The position numbers were made by a program, and so were the translations under genes. From Williamsia sp. (lineage in GTDB: Bacteria > Bacteroidota > Bacteroidia > Chitinophagales > Chitinophagaceae): a DNA stretch of 64,000 nucleotides. The stretch spans positions 264,037 to 328,036 of the forward strand of contig JADCRZ010000003.1 in the NCBI GenBank assembly GCA_015069695.1, written 5' to 3'. Below, piece after piece: positions 17,363-26,357 of the stretch (its first letter is position 1; every line of letters starts with the position of its first letter). The notes under the pieces were generated by a model, which was not told the origin of the DNA, made no database searches, and worked only from the letters and a program-made list of their open reading frames with translations.

Positions 17363-19675
17363 ATGGCAGGTTTCCCTATCATCCGCACTGGTCTTTTTCC
17401 GCTTTACTGGATGGTGCTTGCATGCATGGCCCTGCTCTTTTCCTGTACGGTTCCGCGCAAATACCAGGCAAACAAACCTTTTGTGTTTAAAACAAATATA
17501 GCCGTTCAGGGAACGCTGGAAGGAAGGGACAAAGCAGATCTTGAGCTGCGGCTCGCGAACCAGCTGGACGATAGCCTGAAAACAAGAACCGTTTCATTTG
17601 CCGGTATCCGGCGCACCCTGGTAAAACCGGCCGTGTTCGACACCAATTACGCCAACCGTTCGGTGCTGTTTATGAATGCCCTGTTGAATTCTATTGGCTA
17701 TTACCAGGCAAAGATCAATTGGGATTCTACCTTGCGGGTGATCGGCAAACAACAGCGCGTAACGGTTAATTTCACCGTAGTGCCGGGTAAAAACCTGAAA
17801 ATGGACTCGCTGGGGTTTGCGCTTTCCGATACTGGTTTACAGGCGCTTGCTATTAAAAATCGCAGCGCTACGTTGCTCAAAAAAGGGGATCCTTATTCAC
17901 AGCAAGTTGTCGCAGCAGAGCTTGACCGGCTGGTTGAAGTTTTTAAAGACAATGGTTATTTCAAGGTTTCGCGGGAAGATGTGTATGCAGAAGTAGACAC
18001 CGTTTTAGCAGCCCTGATCAATCCCACCCTTGATCCCTTTGAACAGATCCGCTTGCTCAATGAAGTCAGGTTGCGCCGTGAGCATCCTACCATCAATGTA
18101 GTGATAAAACAAAGAGCCAGGGACAATGCCGCTCCTCCAAAAAAGTATTATATCAAACAGGTGCATATCCATCCAGACCTGCGCCTGTTTGAAGATTCGT
18201 CTCAGGCAAGTGTTGATACTGTTGAGCTGAGGAACATCAAAGTGATCGGACATGAAGCGCTTTTTAAACCTTCTTTCCTGGTAAAAAACAACAGCCTGCT
18301 TCCAGGGCAACTATTCAGGCAGAAAAATTATTATAAGACCGTCAATGCATTCAGCCAGCTCGGAGCCTGGCAACAGGTGAACGTAGACCTCTTTGCCAAT
18401 GATTCGCTGGGCACGATCGATGCCGACATCAATCTTTATCCTGCTAAAAAGCAAAGCCTCGTGATCGACCTGGAAGCCACCCGCAATGCTGGCAATACAG
18501 GTGATGTATTTGCGGTCAGTAACCTGTTCGGCGTAGGCTTGAATATAGGACTAAGCAACAGGAACCTGGCCCGGGAATCTGTCCGCTCTACCACCAACAT
18601 CAGAGGCGGCGTGGAACTGGGTACCAAAACAAATCTGATCCAAACCCTGCAGGGAAGCTTGTCGCAGAACTTTTATTTCCCCCGCTTTATTACCCCGTTC
18701 AAAATAGCGCACGAAGAAAAGATCAATTCCGCCAGAACCATCCTCAATATAAATACATCGTACACTGACCGCAGAAACTTTTTCTCCCTGGGTTCTATCA
18801 GTGGTGCGATCGGCTACGAATGGTCGCGGCGGAACAAAGTGTTTTATTATAGTCCCTTAACCGTAGAGCTGTTCCGGTTGGGCATTACAGACAGCCTGGA
18901 CCGGCTTTTTGCCAAAGTACCCAACCTGCGGTTTTCTTTTAACAACGGACTGGTAATTACCCAAAACTTTGTTTTTAAATCTTTGGTCAGCCGGGCAAAC
19001 CGGATCACCAGTTTAAAGATCGGCGTGGAAGAAAGCGGTGGCATCTTTGGCCTGATCCCAAAGCTCGACAAGAAGGGGGGATTGTACCGGTATGTTAAAT
19101 CAGATCTTGAATACCACCACCTGATCAAACGCAAAAGAGCCGACTGGGCTTTCCGGCTGTATGGTGGCATCGGCATACCATATGGAAAACAAGCAGACGG
19201 ATCAACAGAAACCGGACTGCCCTTTTACAAATCGTTTTTTGCGGGAGGCCCCAACAGCATGCGGGCCTGGCAGGTCCGCCGCTTAGGACCAGGCTCATCC
19301 GATTCGCTGCAGACCTACGATCGCTTTGGCGATATTTCGTTGGAAGGAAACATTGAATACCGCTTTAATCTGTTTTCTATCGGAACGGTAAAAGTAAAAA
19401 GCGCCCTGTTTTCCGATGTGGGAAATATCTGGAACCGCACAACCTTCAACAACCCCAACCTGGCCAACACCGAATTCAAGCCCAGCCGCTTGTACCGCGA
19501 CCTGGCTGTAGCAGCGGGTACCAGTCTTCGGTTTGATTTCAGCTATTTTCTGGTGCGCTTCGACTGGGCATATAAGGTCAAGAACCCGGTTTATTCAAAA
19601 ACCAATGCCGGGTGGTTTCAAAATGTGCGCTTGAACACAGGTCAGTTCCAGCTAGGTATCGGCTATCCGTTTTAG
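17363..19675 (+). CDS. tamL: BamA/TamA-family outer-membrane assembly lipoprotein (TamL-like)
   Basis: A 770-residue Omp85-superfamily protein. The N-terminus ends in a lipobox (LLFSC, Cys28), so the protein is probably lipidated. That is characteristic of TamL in Bacteroidota, in contrast to the unlipidated BamA. Residues of about 40-370 look like POTRA domains (for example VTVNFTVVPGKNLKMDS and GQLFRQKNYYKTVNAFSQLGAWQQVNVD). Residues of about 380-770 form the 16-strand barrel, with FAGGPNSMRAWQVRRLGPG, containing the RxxR-like loop, and a terminal FQLGIGYPF. It presumably works with a TamB protein to move lipids or barrels; no tamB is in the window. The last 24 bp overlap convergent truB. 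Confidence 0.88.
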   Translation: MAGFPIIRTGLFPLYWMVLACMALLFSCTVPRKYQANKPFVFKTNIAVQGTLEGRDKADLELRLANQLDDSLKTRTVSFAGIRRTLVKPAVFDTNYANRSVLFMNALLNSIGYYQAKINWDSTLRVIGKQQRVTVNFTVVPGKNLKMDSLGFALSDTGLQALAIKNRSATLLKKGDPYSQQVVAAELDRLVEVFKDNGYFKVSREDVYAEVDTVLAALINPTLDPFEQIRLLNEVRLRREHPTINVVIKQRARDNAAPPKKYYIKQVHIHPDLRLFEDSSQASVDTVELRNIKVIGHEALFKPSFLVKNNSLLPGQLFRQKNYYKTVNAFSQLGAWQQVNVDLFANDSLGTIDADINLYPAKKQSLVIDLEATRNAGNTGDVFAVSNLFGVGLNIGLSNRNLARESVRSTTNIRGGVELGTKTNLIQTLQGSLSQNFYFPRFITPFKIAHEEKINSARTILNINTSYTDRRNFFSLGSISGAIGYEWSRRNKVFYYSPLTVELFRLGITDSLDRLFAKVPNLRFSFNNGLVITQNFVFKSLVSRANRITSLKIGVEESGGIFGLIPKLDKKGGLYRYVKSDLEYHHLIKRKRADWAFRLYGGIGIPYGKQADGSTETGLPFYKSFFAGGPNSMRAWQVRRLGPGSSDSLQTYDRFGDISLEGNIEYRFNLFSIGTVKVKSALFSDVGNIWNRTTFNNPNLANTEFKPSRLYRDLAVAAGTSLRFDFSYFLVRFDWAYKVKNPVYSKTNAGWFQNVRLNTGQFQLGIGYPF

Positions 19676-20350
19676 GTCTTCTTTTTCCTGCGTGATCATA
19701 TCTTCCCATTCCTCCATGGTATGGGCTTCGTCAAGGGTAAATTCGCCAATGCGTGTTCTGCATAAACTGCTCAGGTATCCTCCGCAACCGAGCGAAGCGC
19801 CAAAATCATTGGCCAGGCTGCGTATATACGTACCCGTTGAACAAACAACGCGGAATTCAACAACCGGAAGTTGGATGTTTGTGATTCCGAACTTTTGGAT
19901 AATCACTTTTCTGGGTTCCATTTGTACATCTATTCCCTTGCGCGCCAGTTCATAAACCCGTTTGCCTCCTTGTTTGATGGCAGAGTGGATGGGCGGCATC
20001 TGCAGGATTTCTCCCGTAAAAGCCTGGGTAGCCTCCCTGATCTGTTCAGGTTGCAGCTGGGTGAAATCAATAAAATTTTCAGGTCTGCTTTCCAGGTCGA
20101 ACGTAGGCGTAGTAGCACCCAGCGTAAAAGAACCGGTATATTCTTTTTCCTTCGCCATGTATTCGTTGATGCGTTTGGTAAACTTTCCGGTGCAAACGAT
20201 CAACAGGCCGGAAGCAAGCGGGTCAAGCGTGCCGGCGTGTCCTACTTTTTTTATCTTGATCAGCCCCCTGATCTTGCGGATGACATCGAATGAGGTCCAC
20301 CGCAAGGGCTTGTTGACCAGTAAAACGCGGCCTTCTTCAAATGGGTTCAT
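19652..20350 (-). CDS. truB: tRNA pseudouridine(55) synthase
   Basis: A 232-residue enzyme that makes pseudouridine 55 in the T-loop of tRNAs. The catalytic aspartate D43 lies in VGHAGTLDPLASGLL, and the N-terminal VNKPLRWTSFDVI, the central PPIHSAIKQGGKRVYELARKG and the CSTGTYIRSLANDFG segment all match TruB. It lacks a long C-terminal PUA extension, as in short bacterial forms. It sits 30 bp downstream of the acyl-CoA dehydrogenase on the same strand, and its 3' end overlaps that of tamL by 24 bp in opposite orientation. Confidence 0.95.
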   Translation of the reverse strand: MNPFEEGRVLLVNKPLRWTSFDVIRKIRGLIKIKKVGHAGTLDPLASGLLIVCTGKFTKRINEYMAKEKEYTGSFTLGATTPTFDLESRPENFIDFTQLQPEQIREATQAFTGEILQMPPIHSAIKQGGKRVYELARKGIDVQMEPRKVIIQKFGITNIQLPVVEFRVVCSTGTYIRSLANDFGASLGCGGYLSSLCRTRIGEFTLDEAHTMEEWEDMITQEKEDLKRIADT

Positions 20351-20380
20351 GCAGCAAAAATAAGGGGTGCAGATTTTTGT

Positions 20381-21559
20381 TTACTTAAATGCATTGAAGC
20401 CGGTGATGTCCATCCCGGTGATAAGCAGGTGGATATCGTGCGTGCCTTCGTAGGTGATCACGCTTTCGAGGTTCATCATGTGGCGCATCACGGCGTACTC
20501 GCCGGTGATGCCCATACCGCCCAGGATGCCCCGGGCATCACGGCAAATTGCCTGTGCTATTTCGCAGCTGTTTCTTTTTGCCATGCTCACTTGCGCGGGG
20601 GTGGCTTTGTGCTCGTTCATCAGAACACCCAAGCGCCAGTTCAGCAGCTGGGCTTTGGTGATCTCGGTGATCATTTCAGCCAGCTTTTTTTGCTGCAGCT
20701 GAAATGCACCGATGGGCTTGTCGAACTGAACCCTTTCCTGGCTGTAGCGGAGCGCCGTATCGTAGCAATCCATGGCTGCTCCCACCGTTCCCCAGGCAAT
20801 ACCATAGCGGGCTTTGGTTAAACAGCCCAGCGGTCCTTTCAATCCCTGTACATTGGGAAGAATATTCTCCTTGGGCACCTGCACCTGGTCGAATACAAGC
20901 TCGCCTGTGGCAGAAGCGCGCAGGCTCCACTTGTTGTGTGTTGGCGGTGTGGTAAACCCCTCCATGCCTCTTTCCACGATGACCCCTCTCACAGCACCCT
21001 GTTCATCTTTGGCCCAAACAACGGCAATCTGCGCATACGGTGCATTGCTGATCCACATCTTGCTGCCATTCAGTACTACGTGATCGCCCTTGTCCTTTAT
21101 GTTTGTAAGCATGCCGGCGGGATTGCTGCCGTGGTTGGGTTCTGTAAGGCCAAAACAACCCAGCCATTCTCCGCTTGCTAGTTTGGGCAGGTATTTTTTT
21201 CGCTGTTCCTCGCTTCCATATTCATAGATGGGGTACATGACCAATGAGCCCTGTACGGAAGCCGTGCTCCTGATGCCGCTATCACCTCTTTCCAATTCCT
21301 GCATCATCAATCCATAGGAGATATTGTCGAGCCCCCCACCACCATATTCAACCGGGATGGTGGGACCAAAGCAGCCCAGCTCACCGAGTTGCCGTACAAT
21401 ATGCTGCGGGAACTCGGCGCGCTGTGCATAGTCTTCAATGATGGGAGAAATTTCTTTTTTCACCCAGGAGCGGACGGCTTCCCTGATCCATTTCTGTTCT
21501 TCGGTCAGCAGCTCATCCAGCTGGAAATAATCAGGCGATTGAAAAAGATCCTTGGCCAT
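20381..21559 (-). CDS. acyl-CoA dehydrogenase, glutaryl-CoA-dehydrogenase-like
   Basis: A 392-residue FAD-dependent acyl-CoA dehydrogenase. The N-terminal helical domain, the middle FGLTEPNHGSNPAGM segment that binds FAD and substrate, and the C-terminal helical domain are complete. The catalytic base is the Glu of TYEGTHDIHLLITG near residue 375. ELERGDSGIRSTASVQGSLV and the YEGTHDIH ending resemble glutaryl-CoA dehydrogenase, which oxidises and decarboxylates glutaryl-CoA in lysine and tryptophan breakdown. The subclass is by resemblance only. It lies between the S9 peptidase and truB on the same strand, without obvious pathway partners. Confidence 0.85.
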   Translation of the reverse strand: MAKDLFQSPDYFQLDELLTEEQKWIREAVRSWVKKEISPIIEDYAQRAEFPQHIVRQLGELGCFGPTIPVEYGGGGLDNISYGLMMQELERGDSGIRSTASVQGSLVMYPIYEYGSEEQRKKYLPKLASGEWLGCFGLTEPNHGSNPAGMLTNIKDKGDHVVLNGSKMWISNAPYAQIAVVWAKDEQGAVRGVIVERGMEGFTTPPTHNKWSLRASATGELVFDQVQVPKENILPNVQGLKGPLGCLTKARYGIAWGTVGAAMDCYDTALRYSQERVQFDKPIGAFQLQQKKLAEMITEITKAQLLNWRLGVLMNEHKATPAQVSMAKRNSCEIAQAICRDARGILGGMGITGEYAVMRHMMNLESVITYEGTHDIHLLITGMDITGFNAFK

Positions 21560-21626
21560 GACCTAATCTTTGATAAGCATGCAATCTACATTACAAACAA
21601 GGTTCAGCAAGAGGGACGAACCAGTT

Positions 21627-24179
21627 TTACTGTTCGCTGCTCCGCCGCCGTCCTCCACCGCTGCCGGTTCCGGTATTGTTGGTTGATCCGGCGCCTTTTT
21701 TCTCACCCGTTTGCTCCAGGTCGCGGTTCATCTCCACCATGTCCACAGGCTGCGAGAAATCACCCAGCAGGTATTTGGCAAAATAGTCGGCCTTTACCCA
21801 GAAAAAATATTCCGTCATATCACCATACGCGTGGCGCTGGTTGGGCAGGAGCACAAAATCAAACCGCTTGTTTGCTTTGATCAGCGCATTGGCCATGCGG
21901 ATGGTATTGGCAGGGCTTACATTGTTGTCAATATCCCCCGTAGAAAGCAGGAGCCGGCCTTTGAGGTTTTTAGCGAGTTCAGGATTTTTTTCGATGTTAT
22001 ACAAAAACGAAGTATCTCCGTTTTCCGCTACCTCTTCTTTTACACCATGGTGTTTTTCACTCCACCACCGGTTGTAGATGCTGTTGTCGTGGTTGCCGCT
22101 TTCAGAAACGGCCACTTTAAAAAACTCAGGGTAAGCCAGCATGGCAGCAGTCGACATAAACCCTCCGCCGGAGTGGCCGGTAATGCCGACCCGGTCAATA
22201 TCAATAAATGGATATTTGTTCGCCAGTTGTTCTACGGCTGTTTTTTTATCTGCAAGTCCGTAATCGCGCAGGTTGCCGTACCCGAAATTGTGATACCATT
22301 TAGACCGGCCCGGATTGCCACCCCGGTTGCCCACGGTAATAACGATCATGCCTAGCTGCGCAAACCGGTCCGTATTGTCCATGGAACGGCTGAAAGCCTT
22401 GTTGACAGCTTCTGTTTGCGGTCCCGGATAAACATATTCAACAACAGGATATTTTTTGGTGGAATCAAAATCATATGGCTTGTACATCACCCCGTACAGA
22501 TCTGTTACCCCGTCGTCAGCCTTTACTTTAAAGGGCTGCGGAAATCTGTAACCCGCTTCCATCAGCCGGGACAGATCCGTTGTTTCCAGGTCCGCGATCT
22601 TTCTGCCATCGCTGGCGAACAAAGCACTTTTGGGGGCCGTATTTACCCGGGAGTAAGTATCAACGAAATATTGGTTGTCATCGTTCAGGCTGACAGTGTG
22701 GTCAAAATCGCCCGGGTCAAGCAGCTTGAGGCCGGTGCCATCGAAATTGATCCGGTACAGATGGGTGTAATAAGGATTTTCTGTTTGTTCAGCTGCATTG
22801 GCAGAGAAGTAGATCAGGCGCTTTTTCTCATCAATGCCTTCAATGTCTTCTACATGGTAGGAACCGGTGGTGATTTGATTTTTGAGCTTGCCTGTTTCGT
22901 CGTACAAATACAGGTGTGCCCAGCCATCCCGTTCAGACCATTCAATCAGTTCCTTGCCCTTGTTCACGAGGCCCAGACGCCTGATCTCTACATACGTATT
23001 CAACCGTTCGGGGATCAGCAGTTTGATCTCACCGGTGCCCAGGTCCACGCTGCATATATCGATCCGCTTCAGATCACGGCTGGTGCGGTTGATATAAAAT
23101 TTCTTTTCGTCCCCCAGCCAGGTATTGGAGCGGTAATCATTGTCGCGGCTGCTTTTCAGGGAAACAGAAGGCCAGATAGATATATCCTGGTTTTTAAAAG
23201 CAGTTGTATTGATGACCTTCGACGACTGCGTGGCCATGTCGAACAGGTACATGTACGGTATAGGCGCTTCTGTTTCGCCCGGCATGTGATACTTGTAGGT
23301 TTCCAGTGTAGGCCTGCCTTCCTCTGCACTGTGGATGACCCATAGATCTCTTACCTTCCGCTGGTCTGTGCGGATCAGGGCAAACTTCTTTGAGTCGGGT
23401 GACCAGAATACAGAAGCACCCTTGCGTTTCTTTGCATTCTTTTCTTTTTCCACATTGGTTTCATTCGGTGAATTGGCGTAAGAAAAATACTCTACTCCAT
23501 CTTTTGTGAGCGGATGCTCAACAATGGTGCTATCATCTTCTTTCTTCTTTGCCTTTTCATAGTTGGCCTTGTCCATCCAGTAGAGGTTGTAGTTGCGGGC
23601 AAACACAACCGTTTGGCTGTCGGGCGATATAGATGCCCAAACAGGCCGGTCGAGTGGTTTTTTATATTCTTTGAGTTCGTTGAGCTCTTCTGTCAGGAGA
23701 TTATACTCAAAGTAAAATATCTTCTTCGCACGCGTGGTTGCCCCGGGCTTTTTGGAAGCTGTATCCTTTTTTACTTCTTCCAGACTGCTCTGCACCTGGA
23801 ACTGGATCCAGTTTTCATCTTTTATAAACTTCAGGTTCTCGATCGGCAAATGGGCGGCTTCAAAAGGATCTTTGACGATGCGTGTGATGGCAGCTGCCAT
23901 TTTTGTATTGTCAAAGAGCGGCTTCTTCTGCGCTTTTGCCGGATCAACCAGGTACCATTTTCTTCCATCGCTGGTTTCATACTGGTACCAGAACCTGTCT
24001 GATTTCTGCAGCCAGTGCGGATCAACGGCGGTAGAATACAGGAGCTTTTGCAGGCGATTGGGTGAAAAACGGGCGGCCAGGGCATAATTTGCTCTTGAGG
24101 CCGGACTGGTTTGCCCCAAGGCAGTAGCAGCAAAAAGAAAGCAGGCCGCCGGTAAAAAGAGGCGTGACAAATTTCTCAT
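21627..24179 (-). CDS. secreted S9 family dipeptidyl-peptidase IV-like serine protease
   Basis: An 850-residue exported peptidase. A signal peptide (LFLPAACFLFAATALG) is followed by an eight-bladed DPP-IV N-terminal propeller (about 90-560) and an alpha/beta hydrolase domain (about 580-830). The nucleophile is Ser670 in GHSGGG; the acid is the Asp of GDIDNNVSP, and the base is the His of NQRHAYGD. Enzymes of this family remove N-terminal dipeptides, often X-Pro, in the periplasm. The nucleophile elbow is GHSGGG rather than the GWSYGG of classical DPP-IV. The C-terminal tail is rich in Gly, Asn, Thr and Arg. A promoter-like element lies about 85 bp upstream. Confidence 0.9.
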   Translation of the reverse strand: MRNLSRLFLPAACFLFAATALGQTSPASRANYALAARFSPNRLQKLLYSTAVDPHWLQKSDRFWYQYETSDGRKWYLVDPAKAQKKPLFDNTKMAAAITRIVKDPFEAAHLPIENLKFIKDENWIQFQVQSSLEEVKKDTASKKPGATTRAKKIFYFEYNLLTEELNELKEYKKPLDRPVWASISPDSQTVVFARNYNLYWMDKANYEKAKKKEDDSTIVEHPLTKDGVEYFSYANSPNETNVEKEKNAKKRKGASVFWSPDSKKFALIRTDQRKVRDLWVIHSAEEGRPTLETYKYHMPGETEAPIPYMYLFDMATQSSKVINTTAFKNQDISIWPSVSLKSSRDNDYRSNTWLGDEKKFYINRTSRDLKRIDICSVDLGTGEIKLLIPERLNTYVEIRRLGLVNKGKELIEWSERDGWAHLYLYDETGKLKNQITTGSYHVEDIEGIDEKKRLIYFSANAAEQTENPYYTHLYRINFDGTGLKLLDPGDFDHTVSLNDDNQYFVDTYSRVNTAPKSALFASDGRKIADLETTDLSRLMEAGYRFPQPFKVKADDGVTDLYGVMYKPYDFDSTKKYPVVEYVYPGPQTEAVNKAFSRSMDNTDRFAQLGMIVITVGNRGGNPGRSKWYHNFGYGNLRDYGLADKKTAVEQLANKYPFIDIDRVGITGHSGGGFMSTAAMLAYPEFFKVAVSESGNHDNSIYNRWWSEKHHGVKEEVAENGDTSFLYNIEKNPELAKNLKGRLLLSTGDIDNNVSPANTIRMANALIKANKRFDFVLLPNQRHAYGDMTEYFFWVKADYFAKYLLGDFSQPVDMVEMNRDLEQTGEKKGAGSTNNTGTGSGGGRRRSSEQ

Positions 24180-24263
24180 GGAAACACTTTATAAAAATAG
24201 AAATAGGAATAAAACATCTGTACTGGACCAGAAAATCATTTAGCGTGGCAGAAAATAGAAATG

Positions 24264-24287
24264 GAAAGATACGCAACCAGCACCAAA
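24264..24287 (-). promoter_or_regulatory. promoter-like element upstream of the S9 peptidase gene
   Basis: On the minus strand: TTTG (24287-24284), 12 bp, TATCTTTC (24271-24264), a 7/8 match to the -7 consensus. The peptidase ATG is 84 bp downstream. The 12-bp spacing matches that at purK, purE and rpsL. Confidence 0.35.
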
Positions 24288-24295
24288 AAAGTTGT

Positions 24296-25102
24296 CTATA
24301 GAAGAAACCGCATCATTTCTTGCTGGTAGGCCCTGGCAGCGGCGCCAGCTTTTTCTGCAAAATCGGCCTGTGATGATGCATAGATTATAGAACGGCTTAC
24401 ATTTACGAGCAGTCCGACATCCTTATTCAGGGCTGCTTGTGAAAGCGCCTGCAAATCTCCTCCCTGCGCACCCACACCGGGAACCAGGTAAAAATGGTCA
24501 GGACAAACAGAGCGGATTGAAGCCATGCGTTCAGCTTGGGTGGCACCGACGACAAACATGAGGTTATCCGGAGTTCCCCAGCCTGCTGCAGTTTTTAGCA
24601 CCTTTTCATACAGGTATTCAGAGCCGGTTTTCTGCAGTTCAAAATCTGCTGCTCCCTTATTGGAAGTAAGCGCAAGCAGGATGGTCCATTTCCCTTTGTA
24701 GGCAAGAAAAGGTTCTACGCTATCGGCTCCCATGTAGGGCGCTACCGTTACGGCATCAAAACCGAAGGTTTCAAAAAAGGTTTTGGCATATTGTGCCGAA
24801 GTGTTGCCAATATCGCCGCGTTTAGCATCTGCGATGCTGAGTACATCGGACGGCAGGTAAGCAACGGTTTTCTGCAGGCTTTCCCATCCTTGTATGCCCT
24901 GGCTTTCATAAAAGGCCGTATTGATCTTGTAGCTGACTGCAAACTCAAGTGTAGCATCAATGATCGCCTTGTTGAATGCAAATACAGGATCGGGTTCAGA
25001 TAAGAGGTGAGCAGGAATTTTGGCCGGGTCTGTATCCAATCCCACGCAGAGATAAGATTTTTTCTGCCGGATAGACTGGACCAACTCAGTACGGTTCAAC
25101 AT
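24296..25102 (-). CDS. pyrF: orotidine-5'-phosphate decarboxylase
   Basis: A 268-residue type 2 OMP decarboxylase that converts OMP to UMP, the last step of de novo pyrimidine synthesis. The catalytic motif SIADAKRGDIGNTS holds Lys94 and the aspartates; LCVGLDTDPAKIP at the start and VNVSRSIIYAS near the end are also typical. Length is normal for this type. It begins 26 bp after mrp on the same strand and is probably co-transcribed with it. A second pyrimidine gene, pyrG, lies about 16 kb away. Confidence 0.95.
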   Translation of the reverse strand: MLNRTELVQSIRQKKSYLCVGLDTDPAKIPAHLLSEPDPVFAFNKAIIDATLEFAVSYKINTAFYESQGIQGWESLQKTVAYLPSDVLSIADAKRGDIGNTSAQYAKTFFETFGFDAVTVAPYMGADSVEPFLAYKGKWTILLALTSNKGAADFELQKTGSEYLYEKVLKTAAGWGTPDNLMFVVGATQAERMASIRSVCPDHFYLVPGVGAQGGDLQALSQAALNKDVGLLVNVSRSIIYASSQADFAEKAGAAARAYQQEMMRFLL

Positions 25103-25128
25103 GTTTATTTTGTATAAGTGCGATGACC

Positions 25129-26232
25129 TTAATCAATCACTTCGGCGATCTGTGCTGTTTGCATGTGTGCATTGCGCATGGCCGCGCTGCGGGCGACGGC
25201 TCCCGCAAATTCACCCAGGGCTGATTTGGCCGCATGGTTATCGCTTAGCATAACTGGCACACCGGTATCACCGCCTTCGCGGATAGACTGGATCAGGGGT
25301 ATCTGGCCAAGGAAAGGAATGTCGTACTCTTCCGCCAGCTTTTTCCCGCCTTCCTTTCCGAAGATATAATATTTGCTTTCCATTGAACCCTGTGCGGAAG
25401 GCGTGATGAAATAACTCATGTTTTCTACCAAGCCAATGATGGGTACATTCACTTGTGCCTGGCCAAACATGGCAATGGCTTTTTTTGCATCAGCAAGCGC
25501 CACATCCTGCGGCGTGGTAACCACTACGATGCCTGTAAGTGGAACGAGTTGTACCATCGTCAGGTGAATATCGCCGGTACCCGGAGGCATGTCGATGATC
25601 AGATAATCCAGGTCTTCCCATAATACGTCGGTGACAAACTGCCGGATAGCGCTGCTGGCCATCGGGCCGCGCCATACAACGGCATTTTTTTCATCTACAA
25701 GCAGGCCGATACTCATCAGCTTGATGCCAAAGCGTTCGAGCGGTACAATCATGCCTTTATCCCCTACCTGCGTCATCATAGGCCGCTCGCCGCGAACCCC
25801 GAACATAATGGGGAGGCTGGGTCCATAGATGTCAGCGTCCATCAGACCGGTTTTGGCGCCGCCTTGTGCCATGGCAAGGGCCAGGTTGGCAGCTACGGTG
25901 CTTTTGCCCACACCGCCTTTTCCACTCACCACTGCAATGATGTTTTTTACATTGGGAAGCACTGATTTTGCATCGGTGCGGATGGTAGTTGTTTGAGAGG
26001 TAAAGTGGATCTTGACGACAGCTTCTTTGTCAACCAGGTAATGGATGGCATTTACACACGCCGTATGGATCATATCTTTGAGCGGACAAGCAGGGGTCGT
26101 AAGCACTACAGTAAAGTATACTTCGTTTCCTCTGATAAGAACATCCTTTACCATGTTGAGTGTGACCAGGTCTTTTCCCAGGTCGGGCTCCTGCACATTG
26201 CTCAACGCCTGCATGATTTGCGCTTCTGTCAT
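25129..26232 (-). CDS. mrp: Mrp/ApbC-family iron-sulfur cluster carrier ATPase
   Basis: A 367-residue P-loop ATPase of the Mrp/NBP35 family, thought to carry or insert Fe-S clusters. Residues 1-75 are a DUF59/MIP18-like domain with TTPACPLKDM. The deviant Walker A motif GKGGVGKST is at 104-112, followed by DADIYGPSLP, IDMPPGTGD and ENMSYF segments. The usual C-X2-C pair just after ENMS is absent; the sequence there is MSYFITPSAQGSMESKYYIFG. Bacteroidota versions often lack this pair. The ATG at 26232 is chosen; a TTG further up is less likely. A perfect -7 box lies 33 bp upstream. Confidence 0.9.
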   Translation of the reverse strand: MTEAQIMQALSNVQEPDLGKDLVTLNMVKDVLIRGNEVYFTVVLTTPACPLKDMIHTACVNAIHYLVDKEAVVKIHFTSQTTTIRTDAKSVLPNVKNIIAVVSGKGGVGKSTVAANLALAMAQGGAKTGLMDADIYGPSLPIMFGVRGERPMMTQVGDKGMIVPLERFGIKLMSIGLLVDEKNAVVWRGPMASSAIRQFVTDVLWEDLDYLIIDMPPGTGDIHLTMVQLVPLTGIVVVTTPQDVALADAKKAIAMFGQAQVNVPIIGLVENMSYFITPSAQGSMESKYYIFGKEGGKKLAEEYDIPFLGQIPLIQSIREGGDTGVPVMLSDNHAAKSALGEFAGAVARSAAMRNAHMQTAQIAEVID

Positions 26233-26265
26233 CTTCAATGATTTGTTAAAAACCTTGTTTTGCCG

Positions 26266-26273
26266 CAAAATTA
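26266..26273 (-). promoter_or_regulatory. candidate -7 box for mrp-pyrF
   Basis: Minus-strand TAATTTTG, a full match to TAnnTTTG, 33 bp before the mrp ATG in the divergent region shared with the next gene. No clear -33 TTTG is seen at 18-20 bp. Confidence 0.4.
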
Positions 26274-26317
26274 ACCAATGAGCCCTTTTGTTTGTTTACT
26301 ATTTACGGTTTAAGATT

Positions 26318-26325
26318 TATTTTTG
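26318..26325 (+). promoter_or_regulatory. candidate -7 box for the CarboxypepD_reg-like gene
   Basis: TATTTTTG, a full match to TAnnTTTG, 32 bp before the ATG at 26358. TTTG at 26291-26294 is 23 bp upstream, slightly longer than usual spacing. Confidence 0.4.
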
Positions 26326-26357
26326 AATGGACAAGGGCATCCATCAACAGTCAGTAC

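Noticed and set aside
17363..19675. Calling this gene bamA
   Set aside because: The N-terminal lipobox and the low number of POTRA-like units fit TamL better than BamA.
22416..23345. A 309-codon plus-strand frame opposite the S9 peptidase
   Set aside because: Antisense shadow of a complete, recognised enzyme.
21627..24179. GHSGGG nucleophile elbow as a defect in the S9 peptidase
   Set aside because: The Ser, Asp and His are all present, and GHSxGG is a known variant in bacterial S9 enzymes.
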